DNA from: Aurantiochytrium sp. KH105
Taxonomy: Eukaryota > Sar > Bigyra > Thraustochytrida > Thraustochytriidae
Direction: 5' to 3'
Assembly (NCBI GenBank): GCA_003116975.1
Contig: BGKB01000133.1
Span: 62,001 to 126,000 of the forward strand
Length of the DNA stretch: 64,000 nt
In this document: positions 27,601-36,063 of the stretch, one piece after another
How the letters are laid out: every line of letters begins with the position of its first letter
Numbering within the stretch: the first letter of the stretch is position 1
Notes under the pieces: generated by a model
Told to the model about the DNA's origin: nothing
Databases searched by the model: none
Seen by the model: the letters and a program-made list of their open reading frames with translations, nothing else
Position numbers and translations under genes: made by a program

Positions 27601-29110
27601 TTCCTCCCGAGATTTTGCAGATCGCGATTTTCGATACGCATCCGGGCGTTGGACCATATCGTGATCATCTGCTCGGCTGTAGAGTTGGTGTTGGTGACCA
27701 GCCTTTTCAGAAAGTTGTGCAAGTCTGTGATATCGGACTGATTGTACCCAACCAAAGTTTCGAGATAATCAAAGTCAGAAATTGGACCGCCAATCTCGAG
27801 CGCCTTCTCAATAGGCTTTCGAATCTTGTTGAGATCCACAAAGCGACTTTTGCATGCTTTGGCATTGTTCAATTCTCTTGGAGACATACTTCGCGGAGCG
27901 ACAATGCACGTCCTGATGCTCGTGAGATTTTCTTCATATTCATCCAACGCCCCATCCTCCAAGCTATCTCGGAAAAAAATTCCGGCATCATCTTCGATTT
28001 GGCCAATTCCGGTTTCATTGGCCTGGGTTCTACGTGCATTCTTAACAGACCATAGCTCTTCCTTGATAGTAGCCTTGAGAGTAGCCTTTAGAGACTCTTC
28101 CTCCGTGGGTTCGGGAGTATTATTTGCCTGATAGGCACCGCTGCCAGCGTTACCTCCTACGGTGGCGTTCCTATGCTGGCGATTGTCAGTTCGAGGGTAT
28201 TCGGATGGGCTCGGAGGTGACGGAGAAACCATATTGTCATCTCCGGCACTCTCTGAATCAGAGCCAGGAAGATCAGGCGGCCGAAGAAAGACAATGTCCT
28301 CCTGAGCGGCAGCCTCCGGATAAGTGTTGCCTCCGAACAAAGCAGCATCAGTATCGCAAATCTCTTGTCCAGAGTTAGAGGCAATGTACGTGTCGAGCGT
28401 TTCTTGGCTATCTCCATCAAATTGAGTCTCTTGCTCACCGGGAACAGGCACGGCGTTGACGGTAATGTTTCCAGTGGTCACACCGTTATCACCACGGTCT
28501 TCGCCATCGTGCGAGTTGTCCATGTTGATAACAGTCAGAACAGTGCTGGTGGCGCCGACTCCGCTCTAACTGTAAGCCCGTCTTCCTGCGGAGATACGGC
28601 TTTGCTCGGCCGGACTCCGGCGTGAAATTCGCTTCTGTCTGTGTCGCGCGGCGATTGCCAAATCATGTCACCTGGTGGCGGTTCGTCGGCTACGCTGCCG
28701 TCTCCGCGCGAGATTTGCGCCGCACACCTCGCGTGCGACTTCAGTTCGGGGTCTGCAGGCACGGTAGGGCGTGCTTCGCTGTCAACTTTTTGGCATACGT
28801 CTCCATGATTGAATGTCCGTTGAGCTGAGAGGCAGCTAAGCCTGCCTAACAATGTAAAGATCTGGGCATTCGTGACCGAAAGTCGTCTGGGGCGGCTGGC
28901 GAATGACGGTCGATTTTATGTGTTGACAGTATGACGCATACCCGACCGGTGCCAAGGACGAAAGCGATCAAAGCAAGAGACTGCTGAGCTGTCGGGATTC
29001 GCTCTCCCCGCGAAGCATGGCTGCGCAATCGGCCACGGCTGTCCCGAAGAAGGCAGTATTCTTCGCGGGGAGGGCGGCCAGTTCGGCAGTTTCGAGCTGA
29101 TCACGGCTGA
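24537..29110 (-). repeat. Tandem array unit 3 (gene plus flanks)
   Basis: Third direct repeat unit. The left junction is the same GCTACGCAGCG block. On the right, homology to the other upstream regions continues through the 20-mer at 28,866 and an AAGCAAGAGACTGCTGAGCTG block, then fades by about 29,110. Confidence 0.8.
24663..28523 (-). CDS. TIR-like / TPR-like / pseudo-receiver signalling protein, copy 3
   Basis: 1286 residues with the same architecture as copy 2, including the hydrophobic insert (ATLARLPMLSFRYILEF). Its helical N-terminal domain is much closer to copy 2 than to copy 1. The TIR-like block (ATHFVCYHPDQPF, YWWIDLVSNAR, SRESCRAEIAVAV) is intact. In the TPR-like region it often matches copy 1 where copy 2 differs (for example LDAAISTMERDEALQ). 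In the receiver (DELFADYQVDIVTTVEGAKE) it matches copy 2. The receiver again has an acidic patch (VVEED) but Ala at the phospho-site and RP in place of KP. The first 140 residues are unique and acidic. All three copies are open, so the array appears functional rather than decaying. Confidence 0.78.
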   Translation of the reverse strand: MDNSHDGEDRGDNGVTTGNITVNAVPVPGEQETQFDGDSQETLDTYIASNSGQEICDTDAALFGGNTYPEAAAQEDIVFLRPPDLPGSDSESAGDDNMVSPSPPSPSEYPRTDNRQHRNATVGGNAGSGAYQANNTPEPTEEESLKATLKATIKEELWSVKNARRTQANETGIGQIEDDAGIFFRDSLEDGALDEYEENLTSIRTCIVAPRSMSPRELNNAKACKSRFVDLNKIRKPIEKALEIGGPISDFDYLETLVGYNQSDITDLHNFLKRLVTNTNSTAEQMITIWSNARMRIENRDLQNLGRNGNMYKFSQRVVDHLVELSGSQHESHEMHNKITEWIAWCNVQTITTLVPGNEDFRKDGNQFGLMNKLLSEYVDVRGLTNLRSSFVDFNDTRATVGWRLRRIGWLLCGQRPERPQTNPPREPLPLAHFAKWTAAILFISPEDLLAKEPEKLEAWLKKVVRDLSEKANKKTSGQKRSSSSGSAASSQSNKRQRTDGTMLQGALATLARLPMLSFRYILEFVQSQISPLLPFQVPLLIGPSTAEDKYHPKPRVRGVSSTFAKLLGRFIASSTLDEPGRVDAFQVADLLAEKMDREIDDGERGFTGLESFLGSERGAAMRDELLGLAEDSAEKDMSTWFAKATHFVCYHPDQPFQTVIDSLADDSQPRAYWWIDLVSNARPRGQNESTRVDAFDAIRSTQSFAMVIDDWQNPSVVSRESCRAEIAVAVDEGRILRAVMPKAVREDLEAFSNNVMRSKQYEAPEDDRRDGQTEIDKLSNALQSQGKRLEASNNYSAQIDLKTRLAIVEVILGPAKDLIRQHRGPGNPTPLLNLIERSLDIVDATNAFVALAPAFTIQGRLVEGINMLERIVEKVSNELHGTPKPSRARCADLENVLGRALFSMGRLYCDTFSGDRAVACAELCCDAAIAILEACGDPLCARAQYVLARTLVNCHMTITSFSARDKAADIEKATKMLDAAISTMERDEALQADLGALYVHRAKLSDLSGKPASVVEEDFERAIGVQVDLYGPCDPRLNLTSKCRGQSWYWRGDVAKAVFHWTQAFSHIFDGFAAHSVPAYHVFKILSFSWIGFAKLREERSEMSFQEQGFVARTVEPYFVTNRKRLFEELEGYYPGEAVQCDEIGFDWIATSLRRILVVEEDVRLDKAIKDELFADYQVDIVTTVEGAKEKLAEHIYAVVLVASDSVAASALAAHPTISGTGGSSARPHSKLIRFSDEKLDDDGEFDVHRPADLQSVLLDAFFEPTARLAVAFAKLPRMSLHLAA

Positions 29111-29558
29111 CTAAGATTTGGGTCTTTTTCTGAGGCAGGTTCTTGCCCCGTTGGGCCACTTCGACCTAACCACGGCGCCCGTTTTGCACGATGGAAGGAA
29201 AGCTCGCGCACGATCGATCGATTGATCAAATCAATTGATTGACCAATCGGCTCGCCTGGCCTCGCAGACCCGGGAGACACGGAGGCGGCGCGGGGCGCGG
29301 GTCGCGCTCGTTCGTCTCTCTCTCTCTCTCTCTCTCCCTCCCGCTCCCTCTTTTTCGTGCTCGATCAGCAGCCGGTTGCGGCGGGCGCGAGACCTCGCGG
29401 TTCGCATTGACTCGACAAGCTCAGGCAGCGCGCGCGGCTCGCTCGCTCGCTCGCACGCACGCACGCACACGAGCACGACGACAAGAGTGACAGCGAGGTG
29501 GACTATAGCGTAGAGAAGTAAAACGCAACAAGTGTCCTTGTAAGAAAGGCAAACGACG
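28524..29558. other. Upstream region of array copy 3 and Cdt2 promoter
   Basis: The left part, to about 29,110, is the array-type upstream region. A TC dinucleotide repeat follows at 29,314-29,337, then GCTC/GCAC tetranucleotide runs near 29,435-29,470. The rest is the presumed promoter of Cdt2. No gene is recognisable. Confidence 0.6.
29314..29337. repeat. TC dinucleotide microsatellite
   Basis: Twelve or so perfect TC units, about 220 bases upstream of the Cdt2 start. Confidence 0.9.
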
Positions 29559-31463
29559 ATGCTGTTGCGCCCACTTTTTCATCGCGAGTACGTGGGCAGC
29601 GGCCCGTCGCGGCTCGGTCAATTGCCAGGAGCGCGCGGAGAAACAAGCTCGCAGCGTGCTTTTCGCAAGTCACCCTCAGACCATGAGTACCTTGTGAGCA
29701 GCCTCCGCGTTGGCGACTTTGCCCTCTCTCACGACGAAGCTTGGGACGACGAGATTTGCCCCACGGCAATCAAATTTCCCAAGTATCGCGAAACGAGCCA
29801 TCATGGAGGCAGACGTAGACTGGCCATTGGTGATGAGCAGGGCCGCGTTGGAGTATTTACGAGCGACAATGGCCAGGGAAACGCAGCAGTCTCGAGTTCC
29901 TCGAATGGGCATTCGGGCTGGAGCAAGTCGTCGACTTGGGCAGCGCACCGCAGCTATATATACGATCTCGCGTGGCTCTCTCCGACACAACTCGTCACGG
30001 CTTCCGGCGACCGGACGCTCCGTTTATGGGATGCTGAGACCTGTGAATACGTATCCACCTTTGGATGCCATCCTGGCACCGTCCGGACAGTGAGTCCATT
30101 CAACGAAAACCCAAATCTCTTTGTAAGCGGATGCAGAGGCGGCCTCGTGCTCATCTGGGACCATCGTGCCAAGCAGAACCCGAATGCGCGTGGGCCAAGC
30201 GGCGAGCTCTGTCTTATGCCAAGCGCAGAATATGATGATTTGCACTGCGCGGCTCCGAAACGACGGAGTGGCTATCGACAGCCCATGGCGATTTCATCGG
30301 TGCTACCCACGCGGGACGACCGCCTTCTCGCAACTGCAAGCGTTCACGGCGAGGTCAAATTCTGGGATATTCGCGTCGTCGGCCGTAAGCAAGATCCGGT
30401 GCAAACTATTCCGACAGCTCCGTTTGTGCAGGGAATGCAGCGGCGGCCGGGCATTACGTCGCTCGACTTTGATCCAAGCGGGTCTAAGCTGCTCGTGAGC
30501 TACCGCGACGCCGATCTCGTCGTGTACGAGTGGATCCATTACAACGCCAAACAGCGGAACCCAGATCACTTTCGCACATTTACTGGCAGTGAAGACCGCC
30601 CGTACGCGTGCTCGTCGTTCTACATTCACTCGTGTTTCAGTCCGGACGGCAATTACATTCTTAGCGGGTCTGGAGCAGGCGCTGGCGAAGATCAAGCGCT
30701 TATCTGGGACGTCTACGGACCCTCGCCTCTTCCTGTCGCATCTCTTCGCGGCCATCGCGATGAGGTCACTGGCGTGCATTGGGATCCCTCTGCCTTTGGC
30801 ACAATAGCCACTGTTTCGGACGACGCGTCGGCACGAGTGTGGGAAATTGACGAGTCTCGTTTCCGCGAGCGCGCGTCCAAGCAAGATCCTGACCCTTATC
30901 AGCAATTAAGCACATTCCCACAGGCAAACGGACTGTGCTTGTGGACCCCGCGCTCGCGCCATACAGATGGAGCTGCAGCAAATGTGGAACACGATTCATC
31001 TGCTACTCTTACTGCCGCTGGAGTATGTAGTGTAGGTCGGTTGGATGACGATCGAGAGCCTGATTCGCTAAACCCAGATGCAAGTGTTCCTGGACTAGGT
31101 GGGACGAATGCTGGAGAGGAAACAAGCCGTAAGCGTAAGGCTGTAACCTTGCTAGACTTTTGGCAGCCTGCCCAAAGTAGCTCAAAGCGCGCTGCGCTCA
31201 CGAGTAAAGCACGCGATGACAAGGAGAATCAACCGGAGAATATGGCAGCGCCCGAAGGAGGCAGCGGCAATAGGGTGAACAATAGCACGGCAAGAGCAGA
31301 TACCAGTAAGAATGATAGCACAGGCCGCGAATGCAGCAGCAGTAGCAGTAGCAGCTCGAGTAGTAGCAGTTCGAGCAGCAGCAGCATCAACAACAATAGC
31401 AACCATAGTTGGGAAGGCAGTAGTTCGAGCGTCGTGGCCCCAAGAGTGTTGGGGCAGCGCTAA
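29559..31463 (+). CDS. DTL: Cdt2/DTL-like WD40 substrate receptor of the CRL4 ubiquitin ligase
   Basis: 634 residues. A WD40 propeller spans about residues 60-435. Recognisable blades include AHRSYIYDLAWLSPTQLVTASGDRTLRLWD, a FYIHSCFSPDGNYILSGSG segment and GHRDEVTGVHWDPSAFGTIATVSDDASARVWEID. The last two closely follow the Cdt2/DTL pattern (SxxxSPDxxFLLSGSSDExAYIWD, GHxxEVTxVxWCPxDFxxIATxSDD). Known role: with DDB1-Cul4 it ubiquitylates Cdt1 and other proteins bound to chromatin-loaded PCNA. The tail carries AVTLLDFW (31,140-31,163), a PIP-like box without the Gln, and KENQPE (31,221 on), a KEN-type degron. It then has a poly-Ser tract encoded by AGC/AGT repeats (31,336-31,388). The first ATG of the frame is used. 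Confidence 0.85.
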   Translation: MLLRPLFHREYVGSGPSRLGQLPGARGETSSQRAFRKSPSDHEYLVSSLRVGDFALSHDEAWDDEICPTAIKFPKYRETSHHGGRRRLAIGDEQGRVGVFTSDNGQGNAAVSSSSNGHSGWSKSSTWAAHRSYIYDLAWLSPTQLVTASGDRTLRLWDAETCEYVSTFGCHPGTVRTVSPFNENPNLFVSGCRGGLVLIWDHRAKQNPNARGPSGELCLMPSAEYDDLHCAAPKRRSGYRQPMAISSVLPTRDDRLLATASVHGEVKFWDIRVVGRKQDPVQTIPTAPFVQGMQRRPGITSLDFDPSGSKLLVSYRDADLVVYEWIHYNAKQRNPDHFRTFTGSEDRPYACSSFYIHSCFSPDGNYILSGSGAGAGEDQALIWDVYGPSPLPVASLRGHRDEVTGVHWDPSAFGTIATVSDDASARVWEIDESRFRERASKQDPDPYQQLSTFPQANGLCLWTPRSRHTDGAAANVEHDSSATLTAAGVCSVGRLDDDREPDSLNPDASVPGLGGTNAGEETSRKRKAVTLLDFWQPAQSSSKRAALTSKARDDKENQPENMAAPEGGSGNRVNNSTARADTSKNDSTGRECSSSSSSSSSSSSSSSSSINNNSNHSWEGSSSSVVAPRVLGQR

Positions 31464-31590
31464 CGACGAATGTCGCAAGCGTGTCAGGTGCTCGTCCACA
31501 CAAGGTGCATGTATCTTATTACTTCTAAAGAGCACAGATTTGATGGAGAGAGAGAAAAAAAAAGAGAGCGTACGAAGCAAGCAATGTAAA

Positions 31591-31848
31591 TCATTTTTTC
31601 TTGTTCAGAACGGCTTGTGCCAGACGCTGCAAGTGATAGTTGGTTGTGACCTTGTGCCGTCCCTTATTTTCCTTTGCCTTGGCCAGAAGGGCATCCGAGC
31701 AGCGCGTCATGGCCTGGATCTCGCCGCGGCATTTCGAGTCGTCATAGTCGTTCGTCTTGAGGCAGTTGAGAAAGGCCTGCACCTCGTGGTAGCACGGCGA
31801 GCCATACCTCCGCTCCTTGGGCGCCTTGATCTTTTTGATGTCCACCAT
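31591..31848 (-). CDS. Mitochondrial small-ribosomal-subunit protein mS37 (CHCHD1/Mrp10 family)
   Basis: 85 residues with a twin CX9C helix pair: Cys19-x9-Cys29 and Cys40-x9-Cys50. A basic N terminus (KKIKAPKERR) and a C-terminal TNYHLQRLAQ segment correspond to the NYHxxRL of yeast Mrp10 and CHCHD1. Length is right for the family. The cysteine pairs imply import and oxidation through the Mia40 intermembrane-space route before assembly into the mitoribosome, which is established for the family. It converges on Cdt2 with only 127 bases between the stop codons. A different small CX9C protein is possible, but the C-terminal motif favours mS37. Confidence 0.8.
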   Translation of the reverse strand: MVDIKKIKAPKERRYGSPCYHEVQAFLNCLKTNDYDDSKCRGEIQAMTRCSDALLAKAKENKGRHKVTTNYHLQRLAQAVLNKKK

Positions 31849-32605
31849 TGTGCACCACTATGCTACTGCGATCGCAATGCGCTCTCAAAGGGTCTATCTA
31901 ATGGCTTTGCTTGCGCTCCTTCGTCGAGGTCTTCGTCTTCGCGCTTGTCAATGTCGCCGTCCGCGGACTGCTTCTTCCCTTTGAAATATTTGGCGCTGCG
32001 CCGCTCAGTCGCTGGCAAGGGCGAGAGGGAAAGGAGAGCGGGTGCAGGCGCGAGTGCGGGCGCGGGAGCAAGAGCTGGAGCAGCGCGAGCGCGGCCTGCG
32101 CGACTCGCGCGAAAGGGCAGAAGGTCTTGGTCTTGTGCTCTGTCTCGCGTCGCCTGCCAGTGCGCAGCCGCCCGTCCTTCTTCGGCGCGCTTCTGCGCCG
32201 GAGTTTGTCTTTCCGGGAAAAAGAAAAGAAAAAGAAAAGTAAACGAGAAGAAAAGCAAGGACGTTGGATGCTCGCTTCGATGCGACGAAAGGGTGAGACA
32301 GCATGGCTAATCAGTATACACTGGCGGAAATGCTAGATGCACATCGGCTGAGCGTCTCGGTCATATAATCAACTTTATACCGAAAAGACGAAGACTTCGA
32401 CATGTTTGTCGATCTGGACAAAGGAATGCCCAAGAGTTGACGCCAACGAAAATGAAATTCATCACAGCGTGGATGTCGTGCGCAAAGATCAAGCATTCGA
32501 AACCAAGCTTTCGAAAGACGAATTATTTTTGACATTGTCTTGAACAAAAAAAGGGCACAGATATTGGGAATGTAGTGGTAGTAGTAGTGGGAATTAGTCG
32601 CAGGT
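31849..32605. other. Intergenic: mS37 upstream, 3' side of the LEA_2-like gene
   Basis: About 0.76 kb. A minus-strand frame at 31,863-32,258 ends in a plausible hydrophilic stretch (YFKGKKQSADGDIDKREDED), but its N-terminal half is Ala/Pro low complexity, and it may simply be 5' UTR of mS37. A plus-strand frame through the same DNA is equally low in complexity. I do not call either. Confidence 0.5.
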
Positions 32606-33238
32606 CTAGCATTCGACGACTTGATCTTCAAATGAAAAGGAATAAGAGCCAGATGCAAGAGGATGTTTTATGTCCACGGTCCCATCGACATCAAAGCTGG
32701 TGGCGCCGTAAAAGCACTCGTTTGATATTGCAGCCAGAGCGAGCGAGGTCTCTGCGGCGTTGAACACAGCCTGAAAAGAAAGTGGAACGATCGTAGAGCC
32801 TCGCATCGGCAATTTAACAGGTCCAAGCTGAACAGCAGACACCGAGGCATCGAGCTTGGTGAGTGTGACGTTGACGTTGGAAGCCTGCAACGAGACAAAG
32901 TTTCGGTTCGTCACAATAGCATCTAGGTCGCCCCGCATGAGGATGGTGCCATCCGTAGTGTTCATAGTCACGTTGACATTGTCGAGACCACTTTGCGAGA
33001 GTCCGATTTCTACGGGCCTCTCGTACAGCAGACCGGCCAGGAGCGTAATGCCGAGAAGGACAGCCAGAACCGCAATAATCACACGCGCTTGCTTTTCGCT
33101 GAGTTGGGGGAGATGCTTGCAACGTCGCTCTCGGTTGGCCTCGTCATCTTCATCCAAAGGGGCGTCGAGTTCGCGTTCCACGGCCGCAAAATTATCCGCG
33201 ATGACCGCTACGGTCACATTTTCAGTTTGCTTCCCCAT
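32606..33238 (-). CDS. LEA_2-like single-pass membrane protein
   Basis: 210 residues from MGKQTENV; an in-frame ATG 33 bases upstream adds only an Arg/Ala-rich stub. An acidic cytoplasmic segment (about 1-50) is followed by one membrane helix (RVIIAVLAVLLGITLLAGLLY). An extracytoplasmic beta-rich domain carries repeated NVNVT and VNVTLTKLDASV strands and ends in SFSFEDQVVEC. The helix followed by a domain in which polar and non-polar residues alternate resembles the LEA14/WHy (LEA_2) fold of plant NHL and animal TMEM106 proteins. Several Asn-x-Ser/Thr sites fit a luminal or external location. Function is unknown; no enzyme motif is present. Confidence 0.6.
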   Translation of the reverse strand: MGKQTENVTVAVIADNFAAVERELDAPLDEDDEANRERRCKHLPQLSEKQARVIIAVLAVLLGITLLAGLLYERPVEIGLSQSGLDNVNVTMNTTDGTILMRGDLDAIVTNRNFVSLQASNVNVTLTKLDASVSAVQLGPVKLPMRGSTIVPLSFQAVFNAAETSLALAAISNECFYGATSFDVDGTVDIKHPLASGSYSFSFEDQVVEC

Positions 33239-34255
33239 GGCCTTGCGCGCCCTCGCGCGCCTTGCCGTCAAGGCTATTCTGGGCCGCTTCGATTTGTTTG
33301 CCTCGCGTCGCCTCGCGTTGAGTTAATTAAGTCGCCTCGCGTGAAGTCCCGTCGCGTCGCGTCGCGTCGCGTCTCGTTCCTCTCGGCGCAAACGTGCGTA
33401 CGTCCACGCAGAACAAAGGAAATGTCAATACAGGTCTGCACGCGCGGATTCGGGCCAGGCACTGATTGGATGAACGTGAACGGGTCAAAAAAGAGAAATC
33501 CATAGTCACACTCCAGCGGTGAAGTACCCGCACACGTGCCACGCGTGCGCGCTCCGTCACTCGCTTCGCGTGCATACAGCAGCTGCAGCAGCTGCAGCAG
33601 GCAGCAGCCTGCAAAACCTTACCATTCCCGGCACCCTCTCGTCACGGCGTTCTCTTCCCCTACAACTGTGCCTTCCATGACCAAGCAAGTGGTCGAGATG
33701 GGCGGGCGCTGCATTGCTTTCCTCGACCCACCTCCCGCCTTGTGACGACACATGGCTTACTAGGTCGGGGTGTCCCCGCGCACACCTAGCCGATCCCCTC
33801 CCGGCGCACACCTCACAGGATCGGGGACCCCGTTCTCTTTTCGTTCTTTCCGTTTCACTTTGTCCAACGACGACGACGCCGGGGAGTCGATGATGCTAAG
33901 CTAGGAGGTGCTAGACGCTATCTATTGCTTCGAACCCAGGACGTCGATGGCAGGGTTTGTCAAATCAAAGACGCCAACAGACCTCTTGTGCGAGCGGCTG
34001 CCGGCGGCCCAGCCCGGCGCGTGGAGTGGACGAGGACCGCCTTGGACGCTCCGTCTCCTCTTTCGCAGCGCTCCTTTGCGCGTGCAAACACCTGTGCCCG
34101 CCCGAGGAGAGGGGGTTCGTGCCAAGAAGGTTGGCGTGGCGCTGCGCACGTCGTGAGCGGCTCTTCGTGCATCCCATCCCAAGAAAGGGGAGAGAAGGCT
34201 TGCTCGCACGACCCACGACAAGGTTGCAGCGAGAGACAGGTGCCGGCGTGATACA
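33239..34255. other. Divergent intergenic region between the LEA_2-like and GOST genes
   Basis: About 1 kb between two start codons pointing apart. It has a GTCGC pentamer run near 33,347-33,375, a CAGCTG/CAG run near 33,578-33,605 and CpG-rich DNA towards the GOST gene. No gene or tRNA could be supported. Confidence 0.6.
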
Positions 34256-35707
34256 ATGCCACGATCATCATGTGCTCTCGTTATGGCGCTGGCCATGCTG
34301 GCTACCAGCACACAGCAAGCACTTGCCGCAGTGAACACGTACAATGCTGAAAAGCTTGAAAACAACTTTCTCATGTTCCGCAAAAACGCAATGTACGCGA
34401 TGAGCGACGCGCCGTATGTGATCGCATCTGAAAATGCGCGATCTGTGATCGAGATCTCGCTCAAATTCAATGTGCCGCCCGAGTTGGCAGCCGATCCAAA
34501 CACCCTGGTCCAGGTCTCGGCTTTTCCTGCCGAGGACTACAAGTATCTCGGCATCAACGTTGAAGACGCCGGGTCTTCCGCCGAGGGTAGCCCTGGGGAG
34601 CGTCTGTACTGCTGCTCCGAGTCTATGGCCGCCGAGGGCGCAGTCTGCACGGTGCCGCACTCGCTCATTTTCTCCCCCGGAGCCCACGACGTTGTGTCAT
34701 GGGATGTCATGCCCGACGGTGAGGGTGAGGCCCGCCTTTTCCGTACCTACACGATCGAGAAGAAGGGCTTTTACTACCTGGTCATTAACTTTTGCAACCC
34801 GACCAGCTCCGAGATCGAGGTCACGGGCGAGACTCGCTGGGTGAACCCGTACGGCTTTCTTCCGGCCGAGGTCTACGGCTTTTTGGGCTTCTACTTTTAC
34901 ATGTCCATTGCATACGTCGTGGCATCCATGGTGTGGACTTACCTGTGCGGCCGTCATTGGCGCGAGTTGCATCAGTTGCAAAACTGCATTTCCGTCGTCC
35001 TCGCTTTTGGTCTGCTCGAGTCCTTTTTGCGCTACTATGACTTTTATCACTTTAATCTCTACGGCACGCGCAGCAAGTTCTTCATGTTCACGGGTCTCTT
35101 TTTCCTTTGCGTGAAAAAGACCGTTTCGCGCATGCTTGTTCTCGTCGTGGCCATGGGTTTTGGTGTGCTGCGCCCGTCGCTTGGTGAGAACGCAAACAAA
35201 ATTGCCGCTCTTGGTGGCGCTCACTTTTTGCTCTCTTACCTGCATTTGGTGATCACGCAGCTTAACCACTCGAGGGCGCTCACGTTTGGCGGCTTTCTCC
35301 TCGAGGTCCCTGTCGTCGCCGTCGACTTTATCATCTTCATGTGGTCCTTCTCGAGCCTCGCGGTCATCATCAAGAGTCTTGGTGCGCGTCGCCAGGAGAC
35401 GAAGCTTGATCTCTACGTGTCTTTCCGGCGTATTCTCGTGGCTGCCGTCGTGGTCGGTTGTGCTTGGTCGGTCTTCTTTGCCTACTGCATTCGGACGAAC
35501 TACGTCGATCTGCATTGGCAGGACTTTTACAAGCTCGAGGCCTTTTGGGACGTGCTCTATTTTGCCGTACTTCTTGCCATCATTTACCTCTGGGCCCCCT
35601 CGGCCTCTTCTCAGCGGTATGCTTACGACAAGGTTGACGGTTTCGATCCTAGGGATGAGGAGTACGCCACGGGGCTTGAAGACGTCAAGAAGCCCAACGA
35701 AGACTAA
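34256..35707 (+). CDS. GOST-family seven-helix membrane protein (GPR107/TMEM87/PTM1-like)
   Basis: 483 residues. A cleavable signal peptide (about 1-24, ending QQALA) is followed by a luminal beta-rich domain of about 170 residues with Cys pairs (RLYCCSES, AVCTV, NFCNP), like the GOLD-type domain of the family. Seven hydrophobic helices lie between about residues 203 and 455, starting GFLPAEVYGFLGFYFYMSIA and including LVVAMGFGVLRPSLG. A short acidic cytoplasmic tail follows. The VAMGFGVLRPSLG motif is characteristic of the Lung_7-TM_R (GOST) family. Known members reside in Golgi, endosomes or plasma membrane and act in trafficking; a G-protein receptor role is unproven. The exact subfamily is not resolved. 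Confidence 0.9.
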   Translation: MPRSSCALVMALAMLATSTQQALAAVNTYNAEKLENNFLMFRKNAMYAMSDAPYVIASENARSVIEISLKFNVPPELAADPNTLVQVSAFPAEDYKYLGINVEDAGSSAEGSPGERLYCCSESMAAEGAVCTVPHSLIFSPGAHDVVSWDVMPDGEGEARLFRTYTIEKKGFYYLVINFCNPTSSEIEVTGETRWVNPYGFLPAEVYGFLGFYFYMSIAYVVASMVWTYLCGRHWRELHQLQNCISVVLAFGLLESFLRYYDFYHFNLYGTRSKFFMFTGLFFLCVKKTVSRMLVLVVAMGFGVLRPSLGENANKIAALGGAHFLLSYLHLVITQLNHSRALTFGGFLLEVPVVAVDFIIFMWSFSSLAVIIKSLGARRQETKLDLYVSFRRILVAAVVVGCAWSVFFAYCIRTNYVDLHWQDFYKLEAFWDVLYFAVLLAIIYLWAPSASSQRYAYDKVDGFDPRDEEYATGLEDVKKPNED

Positions 35708-36063
35708 AACTAAAAGCAAAGAACAACAAGACCTAGCCTAGATACCCCAAGCCTGCATGGCACGCACGTAAATAACACCTGGCCGAACATGAGAATGTAC
35801 CTTGATCCATCGCGTACTGCGATGTAAGGCAGCGCAGCGTCCACATCCAACTTGTTTTCTCCCTCCCTCTTCCCTAAAGCCTAACGACGGTGGCTCGTTA
35901 TAAAAAAAAAAAGGGTTGCGGAAAGATCTTTCTGGCGTGTAAAACCGTCGGCCGCTGGCTGAAGCAGAACTCAAATACGCAAACGCATACGCGCACGGAC
36001 GCTCGCACGCACGCACGCCGACCACCGCACGTACGCTCGCTCGATCGCACGCTCGTACGCACA
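35708..36063. other. GOST 3' region and promoter of BAF-like gene 1
   Basis: Contains an A run near 35,901 and CGCACG/GCTCG tetranucleotide-like runs (35,990-36,060) directly before the BAF-like ATG. No gene is recognisable. Confidence 0.6.

Noticed and set aside
15621-29110. Array as a transposon or mobile-element amplification
   Set aside because: No terminal inverted repeats, target-site duplications, transposase or reverse transcriptase. Units are head-to-tail with flanks, as in unequal crossing-over.
31312-32310. Plus-strand open frame of 332 codons over the Cdt2 end, mS37 and intergenic DNA
   Set aside because: Starts inside Cdt2's Ser tract in another frame, crosses mS37 antisense and is low in complexity afterwards.
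33900-33960. Possible tRNA, from a TTCGAACCC box resembling a T-loop
   Set aside because: No matching A box, acceptor stem or anticodon arm could be folded around it.
34697-35719. Minus-strand open frame of 340 codons across the GOST gene
   Set aside because: Antisense shadow; the plus strand encodes a clear seven-helix protein.
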